NCBI GenBank assembly: GCA_964473045.1
Contig: CAYYMX010000001.1
Location: 1 to 45,302 of the forward strand
Source of the DNA: CAYYMX01 sp964473045
GTDB lineage: Bacteria > Pseudomonadota > Alphaproteobacteria > Methylaequorales > Methylaequoraceae
Direction of reading: 5' to 3'
DNA length: 45,302 nucleotides
Shown in pieces: positions 25,895 through 33,123 of this stretch. Within the stretch, counting starts at the first letter, position 1. Each line of letters opens with the position of its first letter. Under the pieces are notes generated by a model. That model was not told the origin of the DNA and searched no databases. It saw only the letters and a program-made list of their open reading frames with translations. Made by a program: the position numbers and the translations under genes.

Positions 25895-26401
25895 TTGAAT
25901 AAAAAATTTATAGATAATATTTACACAAAAATTTCGGATCAATCAAAAAAAACATTTTTTTTTGAAAAAATACTTGTTCCTAAAACTTTTAAAGCAAGGT
26001 TGGAATTATTTGAATTAAATCTAATTTTAATACTTTGGTATGCAAAAAAAAACAAACTAGACATGTTTTTTTCAGAAAGTTTACTAAGGAAGTTTATTAA
26101 AGATCTTGAAAATGCAATTAGAGAAATGGGAGTTTCTGATTTGTCAGTTGGAAAAAATATAAAAATTTTGATCGAGAATTTTTATGGTAGACTTTCTTCA
26201 TATACTAGTTCATTTGAAAACTCTAAAAATAGGTTGGAGTTTATAAAAAAGATTGTTTCAAGAAATTTTAATTCTAGTAATCTAAATTATGAAAAGTTAG
26301 CAGAATATGTAGATTTAAACATTCTGCATTTGATTGATCTTAAAACTTCAGATTTTTTTGAGCTGAAATTTGAATATTTAGATAATTACACCAAAAAATA
26401 A
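25895..26401 (+). CDS. Ubiquinol-cytochrome c chaperone (CBP3/UQCC1 family)
   Basis: The 168-residue protein has the diagnostic segment ENAIREMGVSDLSVGKN followed by ENFYGRLSSY, typical of the alphaproteobacterial relatives of mitochondrial Cbp3/UQCC1, which help cytochrome b and the bc1 complex assemble. The start is a TTG 12 bases from the divergent bamE ATG; no ATG is available near the N terminus. Neighbours match the usual bamE-chaperone-(DUF177)-rpmF-plsX order, except that the DUF177 (YceD) gene normally before rpmF is missing. The assignment by motif is firm; the biochemical role is taken from the family. Confidence 0.82.
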   Translation: MNKKFIDNIYTKISDQSKKTFFFEKILVPKTFKARLELFELNLILILWYAKKNKLDMFFSESLLRKFIKDLENAIREMGVSDLSVGKNIKILIENFYGRLSSYTSSFENSKNRLEFIKKIVSRNFNSSNLNYEKLAEYVDLNILHLIDLKTSDFFELKFEYLDNYTKK

Positions 26402-26434
26402 ATTTTAAAAAATCATTGTTATTTTTTTGTTTTT

Positions 26435-26458
26435 TTTGTAAAAGTCATTATTTACAAA
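26435..26458. promoter_or_regulatory. Inverted repeat over the rpmF ribosome-binding site
   Basis: Perfect eight-base arms TTTGTAAA (26435-26442) and TTTACAAA (26451-26458) flank an eight-base spacer. The right arm runs into the AAAGG Shine-Dalgarno of rpmF (26456-26460). It could be an operator or an RNA hairpin that limits ribosome access; neither is proven. Confidence 0.4.
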
Positions 26459-26468
26459 GGAATCTTTA

Positions 26469-26681
26469 ATGGCTGTACCGAAAAGAAAAATTTCCCCTTC
26501 TAAAAGAAATATGCGACGTTCTCATGATCGTTTGGTAGGAAGAAACTTAGTTGAATGCCAGAATTGTGGAGAGTTTAAGTTAAGCCATCAAATCTGTCAG
26601 TCATGTGGATACTACAAAAAGAAAGAGGTAATCCAAATGGTTGATACAGATGAAGAAACAGAACAAGATTCAGAAGACTAG
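26469..26681 (+). CDS. rpmF: 50S ribosomal protein L32
   Basis: L32 is a small zinc-ribbon protein of the large subunit. It begins MAVPKRKISPSKRNMRRSHD and carries paired cysteines in CQNCGEF and CQSCGYY. The acidic C-terminal tail (TDEETEQDSED) extends it to 70 residues. ATG has AAAGGAA upstream. It leads the plsX-fabH-ihfA group, the conserved link between ribosome and lipid genes. Confidence 0.97.
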   Translation: MAVPKRKISPSKRNMRRSHDRLVGRNLVECQNCGEFKLSHQICQSCGYYKKKEVIQMVDTDEETEQDSED

Positions 26682-26699
26682 TTTTTTGGGAATAAAGTT

Positions 26700-27701
26700 T
26701 TGACAAAAATAGTTCTTGCCATTGATATTATGGGTGGTGATTTTGGCCCTGGTACAACGATAGAAGGTGTGGTTATGGCTTCAGAATTATTCCCTCATGT
26801 AAAGTTTAAACTTTTTGGAGACAAAAAAGTCGCTGAAATTGAGTTAAAAAAAAATAAAAACTTTACTAATTATGAACTAGTTCACACAGAAGAGAAAATT
26901 GAATCTGGTGATGAACCTGTTAGCGCACTTAGAAAACTTAAAAAATCTAGTATGAGACTCGGGTTAAATGATGTGGCATCAGGTGATTGCCATGGATTTG
27001 TTTCTGCTGGAAATACTGGTGCATTAATGGCCATATCAAAATTTGTGCTTAAGACAATAGAGGGAGTAAGTAGACCTGCCATAGCGGGTTTGATGCCTAC
27101 TTTAAAAGGTCAAACAGTTGTTTTGGATCTAGGAGCAAATATAGAGTGTTCTAATGACAATCTAGTTCAATTTGCTTTAATGGGTGATATTTTTTCACAA
27201 CTTGTTTTGGGAGTAAAAAAGCCAAGGATTGGATTGTTAAATGTTGGTTCAGAACAAATTAAAGGGAATTTAGTTGTAAAGCAAACCTTTGATGATCTAA
27301 ATCAAATCCCTTCTAAAATAAATTTTTTTGGTTTTATAGAAGGTAATGATATAAATAAAGGGATTGTAGATGTGGTGGTAACGGATGGATTTTCAGGTAA
27401 TATAGCGCTTAAAACAGCAGAGGGAGTAGCCGAACTTATTTTTACATTCCTTAAAAACGCATACAAAAGTTCTATGTTGTCAAGAGTTGGATATTTACTG
27501 TCAAAACCAGCATTAAATAGATTTAAAACTAGAATTGATCCTCGAAAATATAATGGAGCGGTTTTATTAGGTTTAAATGGAATAGTTGTTAAAAGTCATG
27601 GTGGAACTGATGCTTTTGGTTTCTCTAATGCTGTAAGTGTCGCTGTTTCTCTTATTGAGAACTCTTACATTGACGAAATAAAGAAAAAATTGAATTTTTA
27701 A
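26700..27701 (+). CDS. plsX: Phosphate acyltransferase PlsX
   Basis: PlsX makes acyl-phosphate from acyl-ACP for phospholipid synthesis. The protein starts at TTG and shows LAIDIMGGDFGPG at the N terminus, SAGNTGALMA, RPAIAGLMPT, VLDLGANIEC, LNVGSEQIKGN, VVVTDGFSGNIALKT and HGGTDAFGF. 333 residues, normal. It follows rpmF by 18 bases. Confidence 0.96.
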   Translation: MTKIVLAIDIMGGDFGPGTTIEGVVMASELFPHVKFKLFGDKKVAEIELKKNKNFTNYELVHTEEKIESGDEPVSALRKLKKSSMRLGLNDVASGDCHGFVSAGNTGALMAISKFVLKTIEGVSRPAIAGLMPTLKGQTVVLDLGANIECSNDNLVQFALMGDIFSQLVLGVKKPRIGLLNVGSEQIKGNLVVKQTFDDLNQIPSKINFFGFIEGNDINKGIVDVVVTDGFSGNIALKTAEGVAELIFTFLKNAYKSSMLSRVGYLLSKPALNRFKTRIDPRKYNGAVLLGLNGIVVKSHGGTDAFGFSNAVSVAVSLIENSYIDEIKKKLNF

Positions 27702-27721
27702 AGAATTTTTGGAGAAAAAAT

Positions 27722-28678
27722 ATGATTCATTCTAGAATTATTGGATATGGCCATTTTCTCCCAAAAAAAGTTGTAAAAAACAATGATCTGAAAAAGCTAG
27801 TTGATACCTCTGACGAGTGGATATATTCAAGAACTGGTATTAAGCAAAGGCATATAGCTAACAAGAAAGAATTAACTTCTGATTTGGCAATAAGAGCAGC
27901 AGAGAATGCTTTTCAATATGGAAATGTTGATCCAAAAAAAATCGATTATATTATTATGGCTACAACAACTCCAGACGAAACATTTCCATCAACAGCCACA
28001 AAAATTCAGCACCATTTCAAAATAAATAATATCCCATCATTTGATATTCAGGCGGTTTGTTCAGGCTTTATTTATTCTATTCAAGTTGCTGACTCATTAA
28101 TAAAATCAGAAAAAGCTAAGAACATTTTGGTTATAGGAGCAGAGACATTATCTAAAATAGTTGATTGGAAAGATAGGAGAACATGTGTTTTATTTGGGGA
28201 TGGAGCCGGCGCTATTATATTGTCATCAGATAAAAAAAAGGCTGGTGTGTTGTCAACAAAATTATATTCAGATGGATCTTGGCATGATAGCCTTTTTGCT
28301 GATGGTGGGCCATCAAAAAACCAGTTAGTTGGGAAGATTAGAATGAATGGACAAGATATTTTTAAGCAAGCTGTTAACAAGTTGGCTGATGCTACACTTA
28401 AAGGCCTTGAAGAATGCAACCTTAAAGTGAAAAATATAGACTGGTTTATTCCACACCAAGCTAATCAGAGGATAATATTAGGTACTGCAAAAAAAATTGG
28501 GATTGATCTAAAAAAAACAATTAGTACTGTAGAATATCATGCTAATACTTCGGCAGCATCTATTCCATTAGCCTTGTCAAGTTCAATTGAATCTGGGCTT
28601 GTTAAAAAGAATGATATTGTTGCCTTGTGTGCTATAGGTGGAGGGCTTACTTGGGGAAGTTGTATTTTAAAAATTTGA
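27722..28678 (+). CDS. fabH: Beta-ketoacyl-ACP synthase III
   Basis: FabH starts fatty acid synthesis by condensing acetyl-CoA with malonyl-ACP. The catalytic triad is visible: Cys113 in QAVCSGF, His245 in WFIPHQANQRI and Asn275 in YHANTSAAS. The ending CAIGGGLTWGSCIL is typical. GGAG precedes the ATG. In this window the biotin genes bioC and bioH-like borrow the fatty acid synthesis cycle, for which FabH is the standard entry enzyme. Confidence 0.97.
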   Translation: MIHSRIIGYGHFLPKKVVKNNDLKKLVDTSDEWIYSRTGIKQRHIANKKELTSDLAIRAAENAFQYGNVDPKKIDYIIMATTTPDETFPSTATKIQHHFKINNIPSFDIQAVCSGFIYSIQVADSLIKSEKAKNILVIGAETLSKIVDWKDRRTCVLFGDGAGAIILSSDKKKAGVLSTKLYSDGSWHDSLFADGGPSKNQLVGKIRMNGQDIFKQAVNKLADATLKGLEECNLKVKNIDWFIPHQANQRIILGTAKKIGIDLKKTISTVEYHANTSAASIPLALSSSIESGLVKKNDIVALCAIGGGLTWGSCILKI

Positions 28679-28694
28679 ACTATATAATTGTGCT

Positions 28695-29006
28695 ATGGAA
28701 AATAAAGTGTTAACCAAAGCACTAATAGTAAGTCAATTAAATGAGAACATTGGTCTTTCTAAAAGTGATTGCCAGATTTTTTTTGAGTATTTTATTCAAA
28801 TTATTGCCAACGAATTAAAAAACCATGAGTCGGTTAAAATTGTAAATTTTGGAGTTTTTAGTATAAGAAAAAAAAACTCTAGAATTGGAAGAAATCCAAG
28901 AACCAAAAAAGAAGTAGTTATTTCAAAGAGAACAGTTGTAAAGTTTAAAGCCTCAACTACTTTAACAAATTTAATTAATTCAAATAAAATCAATGAAAAG
29001 TTCTAG
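28695..29006 (+). CDS. ihfA: Integration host factor subunit alpha
   Basis: A DNA-bending protein of the HU/IHF family, 103 residues. It shows LTKALIVSQLNENIGLS, VKIVNFGVFSIRKK and GRNPRTKKEV, the DNA-intercalating arm region. Position after fabH and before a MerR-type gene supports IHF alpha over HU; sequence alone would leave HU possible. The 3' end overlaps the MerR gene by 14 bases. Confidence 0.9.
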   Translation: MENKVLTKALIVSQLNENIGLSKSDCQIFFEYFIQIIANELKNHESVKIVNFGVFSIRKKNSRIGRNPRTKKEVVISKRTVVKFKASTTLTNLINSNKINEKF

Positions 29007-29313
29007 TGCTCTCAAAACTATTGGAGAAGTTTCAAAAGTTTTAGAAGTCCCAGTTTACGTTGTCAGATTTTGGGAGAAAAAATTTAAAAATATTTCTCCC
29101 ATAAAGAAGTCTAGAGGGATGAGGTATTTTGATCAAAAGCAAATTTTATTACTAATGGAGATTAAAAATCTTTTGTATACAAAAAAATATTCTATTGAGG
29201 GAGCTAAGAAAGTTTTGTCAGAAAAAAATATCTCATTAGATATGACTAAGGTTGAATTAATTAGTGAACTTGAAAATTTAAAAGGTGAGATTGAAAAATA
29301 TTTACAATATTAA
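28993..29313 (+). CDS. MerR-family transcriptional regulator
   Basis: A 106-residue protein with an N-terminal MerR winged helix: TIGEVSKVLEVPVYVVRFWE, then SRGMRYFDQKQILLL. The C-terminal part is a short helical segment without a visible metal or ligand motif. This small MerR protein lies next to ihfA in many alphaproteobacteria and its target is not known to me. It overlaps ihfA and ends just before tRNA-Pro. Confidence 0.9.
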   Translation: MKSSSALKTIGEVSKVLEVPVYVVRFWEKKFKNISPIKKSRGMRYFDQKQILLLMEIKNLLYTKKYSIEGAKKVLSEKNISLDMTKVELISELENLKGEIEKYLQY

Positions 29314-29314
29314 T

Positions 29315-29391
29315 CGGGGCGTAGCGCAGTTTGGTAGCGCGTCCGTCTGGGGGGCGGGAGGTCGCTGGTTCAAATCCAGTCGTCCCGACCA
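29315..29391 (+). tRNA. tRNA-Pro (GGG)
   Basis: The cloverleaf folds by eye: acceptor arms CGGGGCG and CGTCCCG, D stem GCGC/GCGC, anticodon loop CTGGGGG with anticodon GGG, and T arm with GGTTCAAATCC. CCA is encoded at 29389-29391. Proline identity fits both the anticodon and the CGGGG acceptor start. Confidence 0.95.
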
Positions 29392-29402
29392 AAAAGATAC
29401 TA

Positions 29403-29720
29403 ATGGCTGGTTCAATTAAATTGTATTATACTACTTGCGGCAAAATTGTTGATGCCAGAAAATTAGCAAAGAAGCTTCTTGAATCAAAATCTGCTGTTTG
29501 TGTTAATATTATTGGGGATATTGAAAGTCATTTTTTAGACAAGAAAAAAGTTAGTTGTTCAAATGAAGTTGTGTTGATAATAAAGTCAAATTTAGAAAAA
29601 AAAAAAATAAAAAAAATTATTTAATTAAAAAATGATTATGATATTCCGTTCATAATTGAAGTCAAAACTGATAGTGCAAATAAAAAATATTTAAACTGGG
29701 CTTTAGAAGTTATGAAATAA
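29403..29720 (+). pseudogene. cutA: cutA, interrupted by an in-frame TAA
   Basis: CutA1 is a small trimeric periplasmic/cytoplasmic protein linked to divalent-cation tolerance. The N-terminal part matches: YYTTCGKIVDARKLAKKLL, SAVCVNIIGDIESHF and NEVVLIIKS. A TAA at 29622-29624 (codon 74) ends the frame, but the same frame continues with NDYDIPFIIEVKTDSANK and YLNWALEVMK, then TAA at 29718-29720. That is exactly the CutA C terminus (HPYEVPEII...YLNWI in relatives). One base change would restore it. It may be a true nonsense mutation, a sequencing error beside a 12-A tract, or readthrough. The ATG used is just after tRNA-Pro. Confidence 0.82.
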
Positions 29721-29734
29721 AGTTTTTTGTTCTG

Positions 29735-29762
29735 TTGACACTTTTTGTTTTTGAGTTATTTT
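29735..29762 (+). promoter_or_regulatory. Candidate sigma-70 promoter of rplM-rpsI
   Basis: A perfect -35 hexamer TTGACA (29735-29740) is followed after 16 bases by TATTTT (29757-29762). Transcription would start near 29769, about ten bases before the rplM ATG. Position directly before a ribosomal protein operon supports it. Confidence 0.5.
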
Positions 29763-29779
29763 TCATTGGATTGTTGATT

Positions 29780-30241
29780 ATGTTAACGTATAGTTTAAAG
29801 AAAAAAGATATAAAAAAAAAATGGTTTTTAATTGATGCTGATGGTTTAGTTCTAGGCAGATTGGCATCTAGGATTTCTTATATTTTGAGAGGAAAACATA
29901 AAACTATTTTTACCCCACACCTTGACTGTGGCGACAACGTAATAGTTGTAAATGCTGAGAAGGTTAGGTTAACTGGAAACAAGTCAAAAAAAAAAAAATA
30001 CTATAAGCATACAGGATACCCAGGTGGTTTAAAAGAATCTGATTTTGAAAATATCATAAATGGGAAAGATCCTGGCTTTATTATTAGGAAAGCAGTTCAA
30101 AGAATGCTAAGTTCAAACGCTTTGTCAGAAAAACAATTAAGTAATCTTAGGGTTTTTTCTGGTATTAAGCATGGTATGGATGCACAAAAGCCAGAAGTAT
30201 ATGATTTTGGATCATTTAATAGGAAAAATAAACTTAGTTAG
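29780..30241 (+). CDS. rplM: 50S ribosomal protein L13
   Basis: L13 is an early-assembly large-subunit protein. Motifs: KKWFLIDADGLVLGRLAS, GKHKTIFTPHLDCGDNVIV, KYYKHTGYPGGLK and VQRMLSSNALS. ATG 29780 gives 153 residues beginning MLTYSLKKKD, the normal L13 start; an open frame from 29735 would add 15 unrelated hydrophobic residues and overlap the promoter. rpsI follows four bases after the stop. Confidence 0.96.
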   Translation: MLTYSLKKKDIKKKWFLIDADGLVLGRLASRISYILRGKHKTIFTPHLDCGDNVIVVNAEKVRLTGNKSKKKKYYKHTGYPGGLKESDFENIINGKDPGFIIRKAVQRMLSSNALSEKQLSNLRVFSGIKHGMDAQKPEVYDFGSFNRKNKLS

Positions 30242-30244
30242 ATT

Positions 30245-30706
30245 ATGAATAAAGAAGTTAATCCACCAGAATTATCTGAGCCAATTCTTGAGAGTGATGC
30301 AAAGCCTAAATTGGATAAACTTGGAAGGGCTTATGCAACTGGTAGAAGAAAAACATCAGTATCAAGAGTCTGGTTAAAACAAGGCTCAGGAAAAATAATT
30401 GTTAATGGTAAGTCTAGCGACAAATACTTTACTAGAAAAATCTTAAATACTATTCTTGAAGAACCACTAAATAAAACAGATAGGTTATCAGAAGTTGAAA
30501 TCTTTTCTACTGTTTCTGGAGGAGGATTGTCAGGGCAAGCGGGTGCGCTGAGACATGGTATTAGCAGGGCTCTTGTGAACTTTGAACCTACACTAAGAAA
30601 GAAATTGAAAAAACTTGGTTTTCTTACTCGTGATGCTAGAAATGTTGAAAGAAAAAAATTCGGAAAGCATAAGGCAAGACGAAGTCCTCAATTTTCGAAA
30701 AGATAA
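30245..30706 (+). CDS. rpsI: 30S ribosomal protein S9
   Basis: S9 reaches the P-site tRNA with its C-terminal tail. The body shows GRAYATGRRKTSVSRVWL, VSGGGLSGQAGALRHGISRA and the tail KFGKHKARRSPQFSKR. An acidic N-terminal extension of about 27 residues precedes the conserved core, as is usual in alphaproteobacterial S9. It is followed three bases later by argC. Confidence 0.97.
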   Translation: MNKEVNPPELSEPILESDAKPKLDKLGRAYATGRRKTSVSRVWLKQGSGKIIVNGKSSDKYFTRKILNTILEEPLNKTDRLSEVEIFSTVSGGGLSGQAGALRHGISRALVNFEPTLRKKLKKLGFLTRDARNVERKKFGKHKARRSPQFSKR

Positions 30707-30709
30707 TAA

Positions 30710-31726
30710 ATGTCTCTTAATGTTTGTATTTTTGGAGTGTCTGGTTATACGGGCTCAAAGTTGTTATATCTCCTTAGTAAGCATAGAAAAGTAAATATTA
30801 AAGGGGTGTTTGGGAAAAAATCAATAAATTATAGTCTTCCAGACCTTTTTCCAAATATTGACAATCTACCAAATATTAAGATTACTAATTACAAAGATTT
30901 TAATTTTGATAGTATCGATATTGTTTTTAGCTGTTTGCCACATGGTAAATTTCAAGAAGAAGTTTTTTTAAAATTGGATAAAAAATTGTCAGTAATAGAT
31001 TTGTCTGGTGATTTTAGGCTACAGAATATATCTGAATATGAGAATTGGTATAATTTAACTCATAAATCAAAAAAATATTTAAAGAGTTTTATTTATGGTT
31101 TAACTGAAATTTATAAAAAAGACATTTTAAAAGCAAAGTATGTTTCAAACCCTGGATGTTATCCTACATCAATATTAATTCCTCTTATTCCTCTTTTAAA
31201 GAGTAAAGTTCTTGGCGATGGTCATGTAGTAATTGATTCTAAATCTGGGGTAAGTGGTGCAGGAAAAAAACCTAAAGTTCAAAATTTATTTGCTGAAATA
31301 AGTGAAAATTTTTTTTCATATGGAGTTTCTAAACATAGACATTATCCAGAGATATGCCAGGAAATTAAAAAATATAATGACAAGGTTTCACTTACATTTA
31401 CTCCTCATTTATTGCCTTTGATTTCTGGTCTTCAGTCTACAATTTATATTGATAAGAAAAATTTTGATAAAAATGATTTAAAACAAATTCTTAAAAAGTT
31501 TTATAAAGGCGAACAGTTTGTCAAGTTGTATAGTGATAATAGAATACCAGAAATTAGAGAAGTTAAAAATACTAATGATATAGCAATTCAAATTTTGAAT
31601 GATTATTCCAAAAAAAAGATAATTATTATAAGTTGCATTGATAATCTCATTAAAGGAGCTGCGGGACAAGCTGTACAAAATATGAACCTAATGTTTGGAT
31701 TTAATGAATCAGAATCATTAATATGA
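30710..31726 (+). CDS. argC: N-acetyl-gamma-glutamyl-phosphate reductase
   Basis: ArgC reduces N-acetylglutamyl phosphate to the semialdehyde in arginine synthesis. Motifs: IFGVSGYTGSKLL (NADP-binding), FSCLPHGK, IDLSGDFRL, YGLTEIYK, the catalytic Cys150 in NPGCYPTS, SKSGVSGAGKKP and DNLIKGAAGQAVQNMN. 338 residues. rplM-rpsI-argC is a conserved alphaproteobacterial string. Confidence 0.96.
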   Translation: MSLNVCIFGVSGYTGSKLLYLLSKHRKVNIKGVFGKKSINYSLPDLFPNIDNLPNIKITNYKDFNFDSIDIVFSCLPHGKFQEEVFLKLDKKLSVIDLSGDFRLQNISEYENWYNLTHKSKKYLKSFIYGLTEIYKKDILKAKYVSNPGCYPTSILIPLIPLLKSKVLGDGHVVIDSKSGVSGAGKKPKVQNLFAEISENFFSYGVSKHRHYPEICQEIKKYNDKVSLTFTPHLLPLISGLQSTIYIDKKNFDKNDLKQILKKFYKGEQFVKLYSDNRIPEIREVKNTNDIAIQILNDYSKKKIIIISCIDNLIKGAAGQAVQNMNLMFGFNESESLI

Positions 31727-31738
31727 TTGGGTGCAGTT

Positions 31739-32287
31739 ATGAATTTAAATAACAGTTTTATTCCTTATAAGAACAAAAAACCTAAAATAAATAAAGATGT
31801 TTTTATTGCTCAGGGTGTTAGAATAATAGGTGATGTTGAAATCGCTTCCGGAAGTAGTGTTTGGTACAATTGTGTTTTGAGAGGAGACGTTAACTATATT
31901 AAAATTGGGGAAAATACTAATATTCAAGATGGAACTATTATTCATGTTTCTTCACATGGGTTTTCTGCAACAGGTGCCAAAGGAGCACCAACTAAATTAG
32001 GAAACAATGTTACTGTTGGTCATAATGCCACAATACATGCATGTGAAATTGGAGATTTTGCATTGGTGGGTATGGGTTCTACAATTTTAGATAGAGCCAT
32101 AATAGAAGAAATGGCTTTGATTGCTGCTGGATCAGTAATTACTCCAGGCACTTTGGTCCAAAAAAAAGAACTATGGGCAGGTAATCCAGCAAAATTTATA
32201 AGAAGACTTTCTGTAAAAGAGGAAAAATTACTTATTAATACCCCAAAAGTATACTTTAAGTTGGCAGCTGAATTTTTAAAAAAATAG
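31739..32287 (+). CDS. Gamma-carbonic anhydrase-like hexapeptide-repeat protein
   Basis: A left-handed beta-helix protein with repeated hexapeptides (IGDVEIASGSSVWYNCVLRG, IGENTNIQDGTIIHVS, LGNNVTVGHNATIHACEIG). Three histidines in IIHV, VGHN and IHAC stand where gamma-class carbonic anhydrases bind zinc, and WAGNPAKFIRRL closes the family pattern. The enzyme may hydrate CO2, but many relatives (CaiE/PaaY/YrdA) have no proven activity. ATG 31739 is preferred because GGG at 31729-31731 lies at normal distance; a TTG at 31727 is also in frame. Confidence 0.88.
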   Translation: MNLNNSFIPYKNKKPKINKDVFIAQGVRIIGDVEIASGSSVWYNCVLRGDVNYIKIGENTNIQDGTIIHVSSHGFSATGAKGAPTKLGNNVTVGHNATIHACEIGDFALVGMGSTILDRAIIEEMALIAAGSVITPGTLVQKKELWAGNPAKFIRRLSVKEEKLLINTPKVYFKLAAEFLKK

Positions 32288-32339
32288 TTTTAGATTTTTC
32301 TTTTAAAATTATTAATGTCAAGTTAGAATCTTTATTGCT

Positions 32340-33119
32340 ATGAAAGAAAAGAAAAATACATATATTAGAGTTTTGTTTACGGCGTTTTTTTTATATTCTT
32401 GTGAGACGATCTCTGATGTCACAGACTATGTTTCATCTGGTTTTTCAAGTGATGAAAATGAGAATGTAGAAATAGTTACACAAGATGATGGTGTGCTTGA
32501 TTCTGACTCAGAAAACATTGAACCTGAAAAAAAAGAAGTTCAAGATACTGAAGAAAAGCCTGAAAAAACTGAAACTAAAACTAAGAATGGAAATAAAAAT
32601 AACTTAGAAACCACTGACGAAAAACTTTCACCGACTCCTCAACAAGAATATGAAAGTGCATTAATTTCAGAAAATTCTGAAGAAAATGTTGTGCAAAAAA
32701 AGCCAACTAAAAAGAAATCTACTATAAATTTTGAAGCTGTTCCACTTAGCCTTGACAATAAAATTCAGTATAGGATAGCTACAATAGCATTTGGTTCTGG
32801 CTCGAGTTCTGTAAACTCTCTAGGATTAAGAAAAATCAAAAAAATTGTTGAAATAGCAAAAAAGAGGAATGCCAGAGTTAAGATTGTTGGACATGCTAGT
32901 AGCAGAACCAAAGATATGACGATTTTAGAGCATAAGCTGGTAAATTTTAGAATTTCTGACCAAAGAGCGCAATCAGTTGCCAGGGTCTTTATTCAAAATA
33001 AGTTTCCTAGTGAGAGATTGATTGCAGAAGCTGTATCAGATGCAAAACCATTGTTTCAAGAAAATATGCCTGCCGGAACTACTGCAAATCAAAGAACTGA
33101 GATATTTTTAATTTATTAA
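32340..33119 (+). CDS. OmpA-family lipoprotein
   Basis: The 259-residue protein has a lipoprotein signal ending in lipobox LYSC (Cys21). An acidic, Lys/Glu/Thr-rich linker covers about residues 30-125. A C-terminal OmpA peptidoglycan-binding domain follows: IAFGSGSSSVNSLGLRKI, VKIVGHASSRT, the RISDQRAQSVARVF segment and TANQRTEIFLIY. It probably links the outer membrane to peptidoglycan. The linker composition is unlike the neighbouring enzymes but typical of such spacers. It is not classical Pal, which lacks so long a linker. hom follows four bases later. Confidence 0.85.
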   Translation: MKEKKNTYIRVLFTAFFLYSCETISDVTDYVSSGFSSDENENVEIVTQDDGVLDSDSENIEPEKKEVQDTEEKPEKTETKTKNGNKNNLETTDEKLSPTPQQEYESALISENSEENVVQKKPTKKKSTINFEAVPLSLDNKIQYRIATIAFGSGSSSVNSLGLRKIKKIVEIAKKRNARVKIVGHASSRTKDMTILEHKLVNFRISDQRAQSVARVFIQNKFPSERLIAEAVSDAKPLFQENMPAGTTANQRTEIFLIY

Positions 33120-33123
33120 CCCT

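Noticed and set aside
25883..25942. Extended BamE start
   Set aside because: It would push the lipoprotein signal inside the protein and overlap the divergent chaperone start.
29331..29402. Longer cutA start inside tRNA-Pro
   Set aside because: The open frame runs back through the tRNA, but the residues are tRNA sequence and the CutA family begins near ATG 29403.
29735..29779. Extra 15 N-terminal residues on L13
   Set aside because: They are hydrophobic, unlike any L13, and cover the TTGACA promoter; ATG 29780 gives the normal protein.
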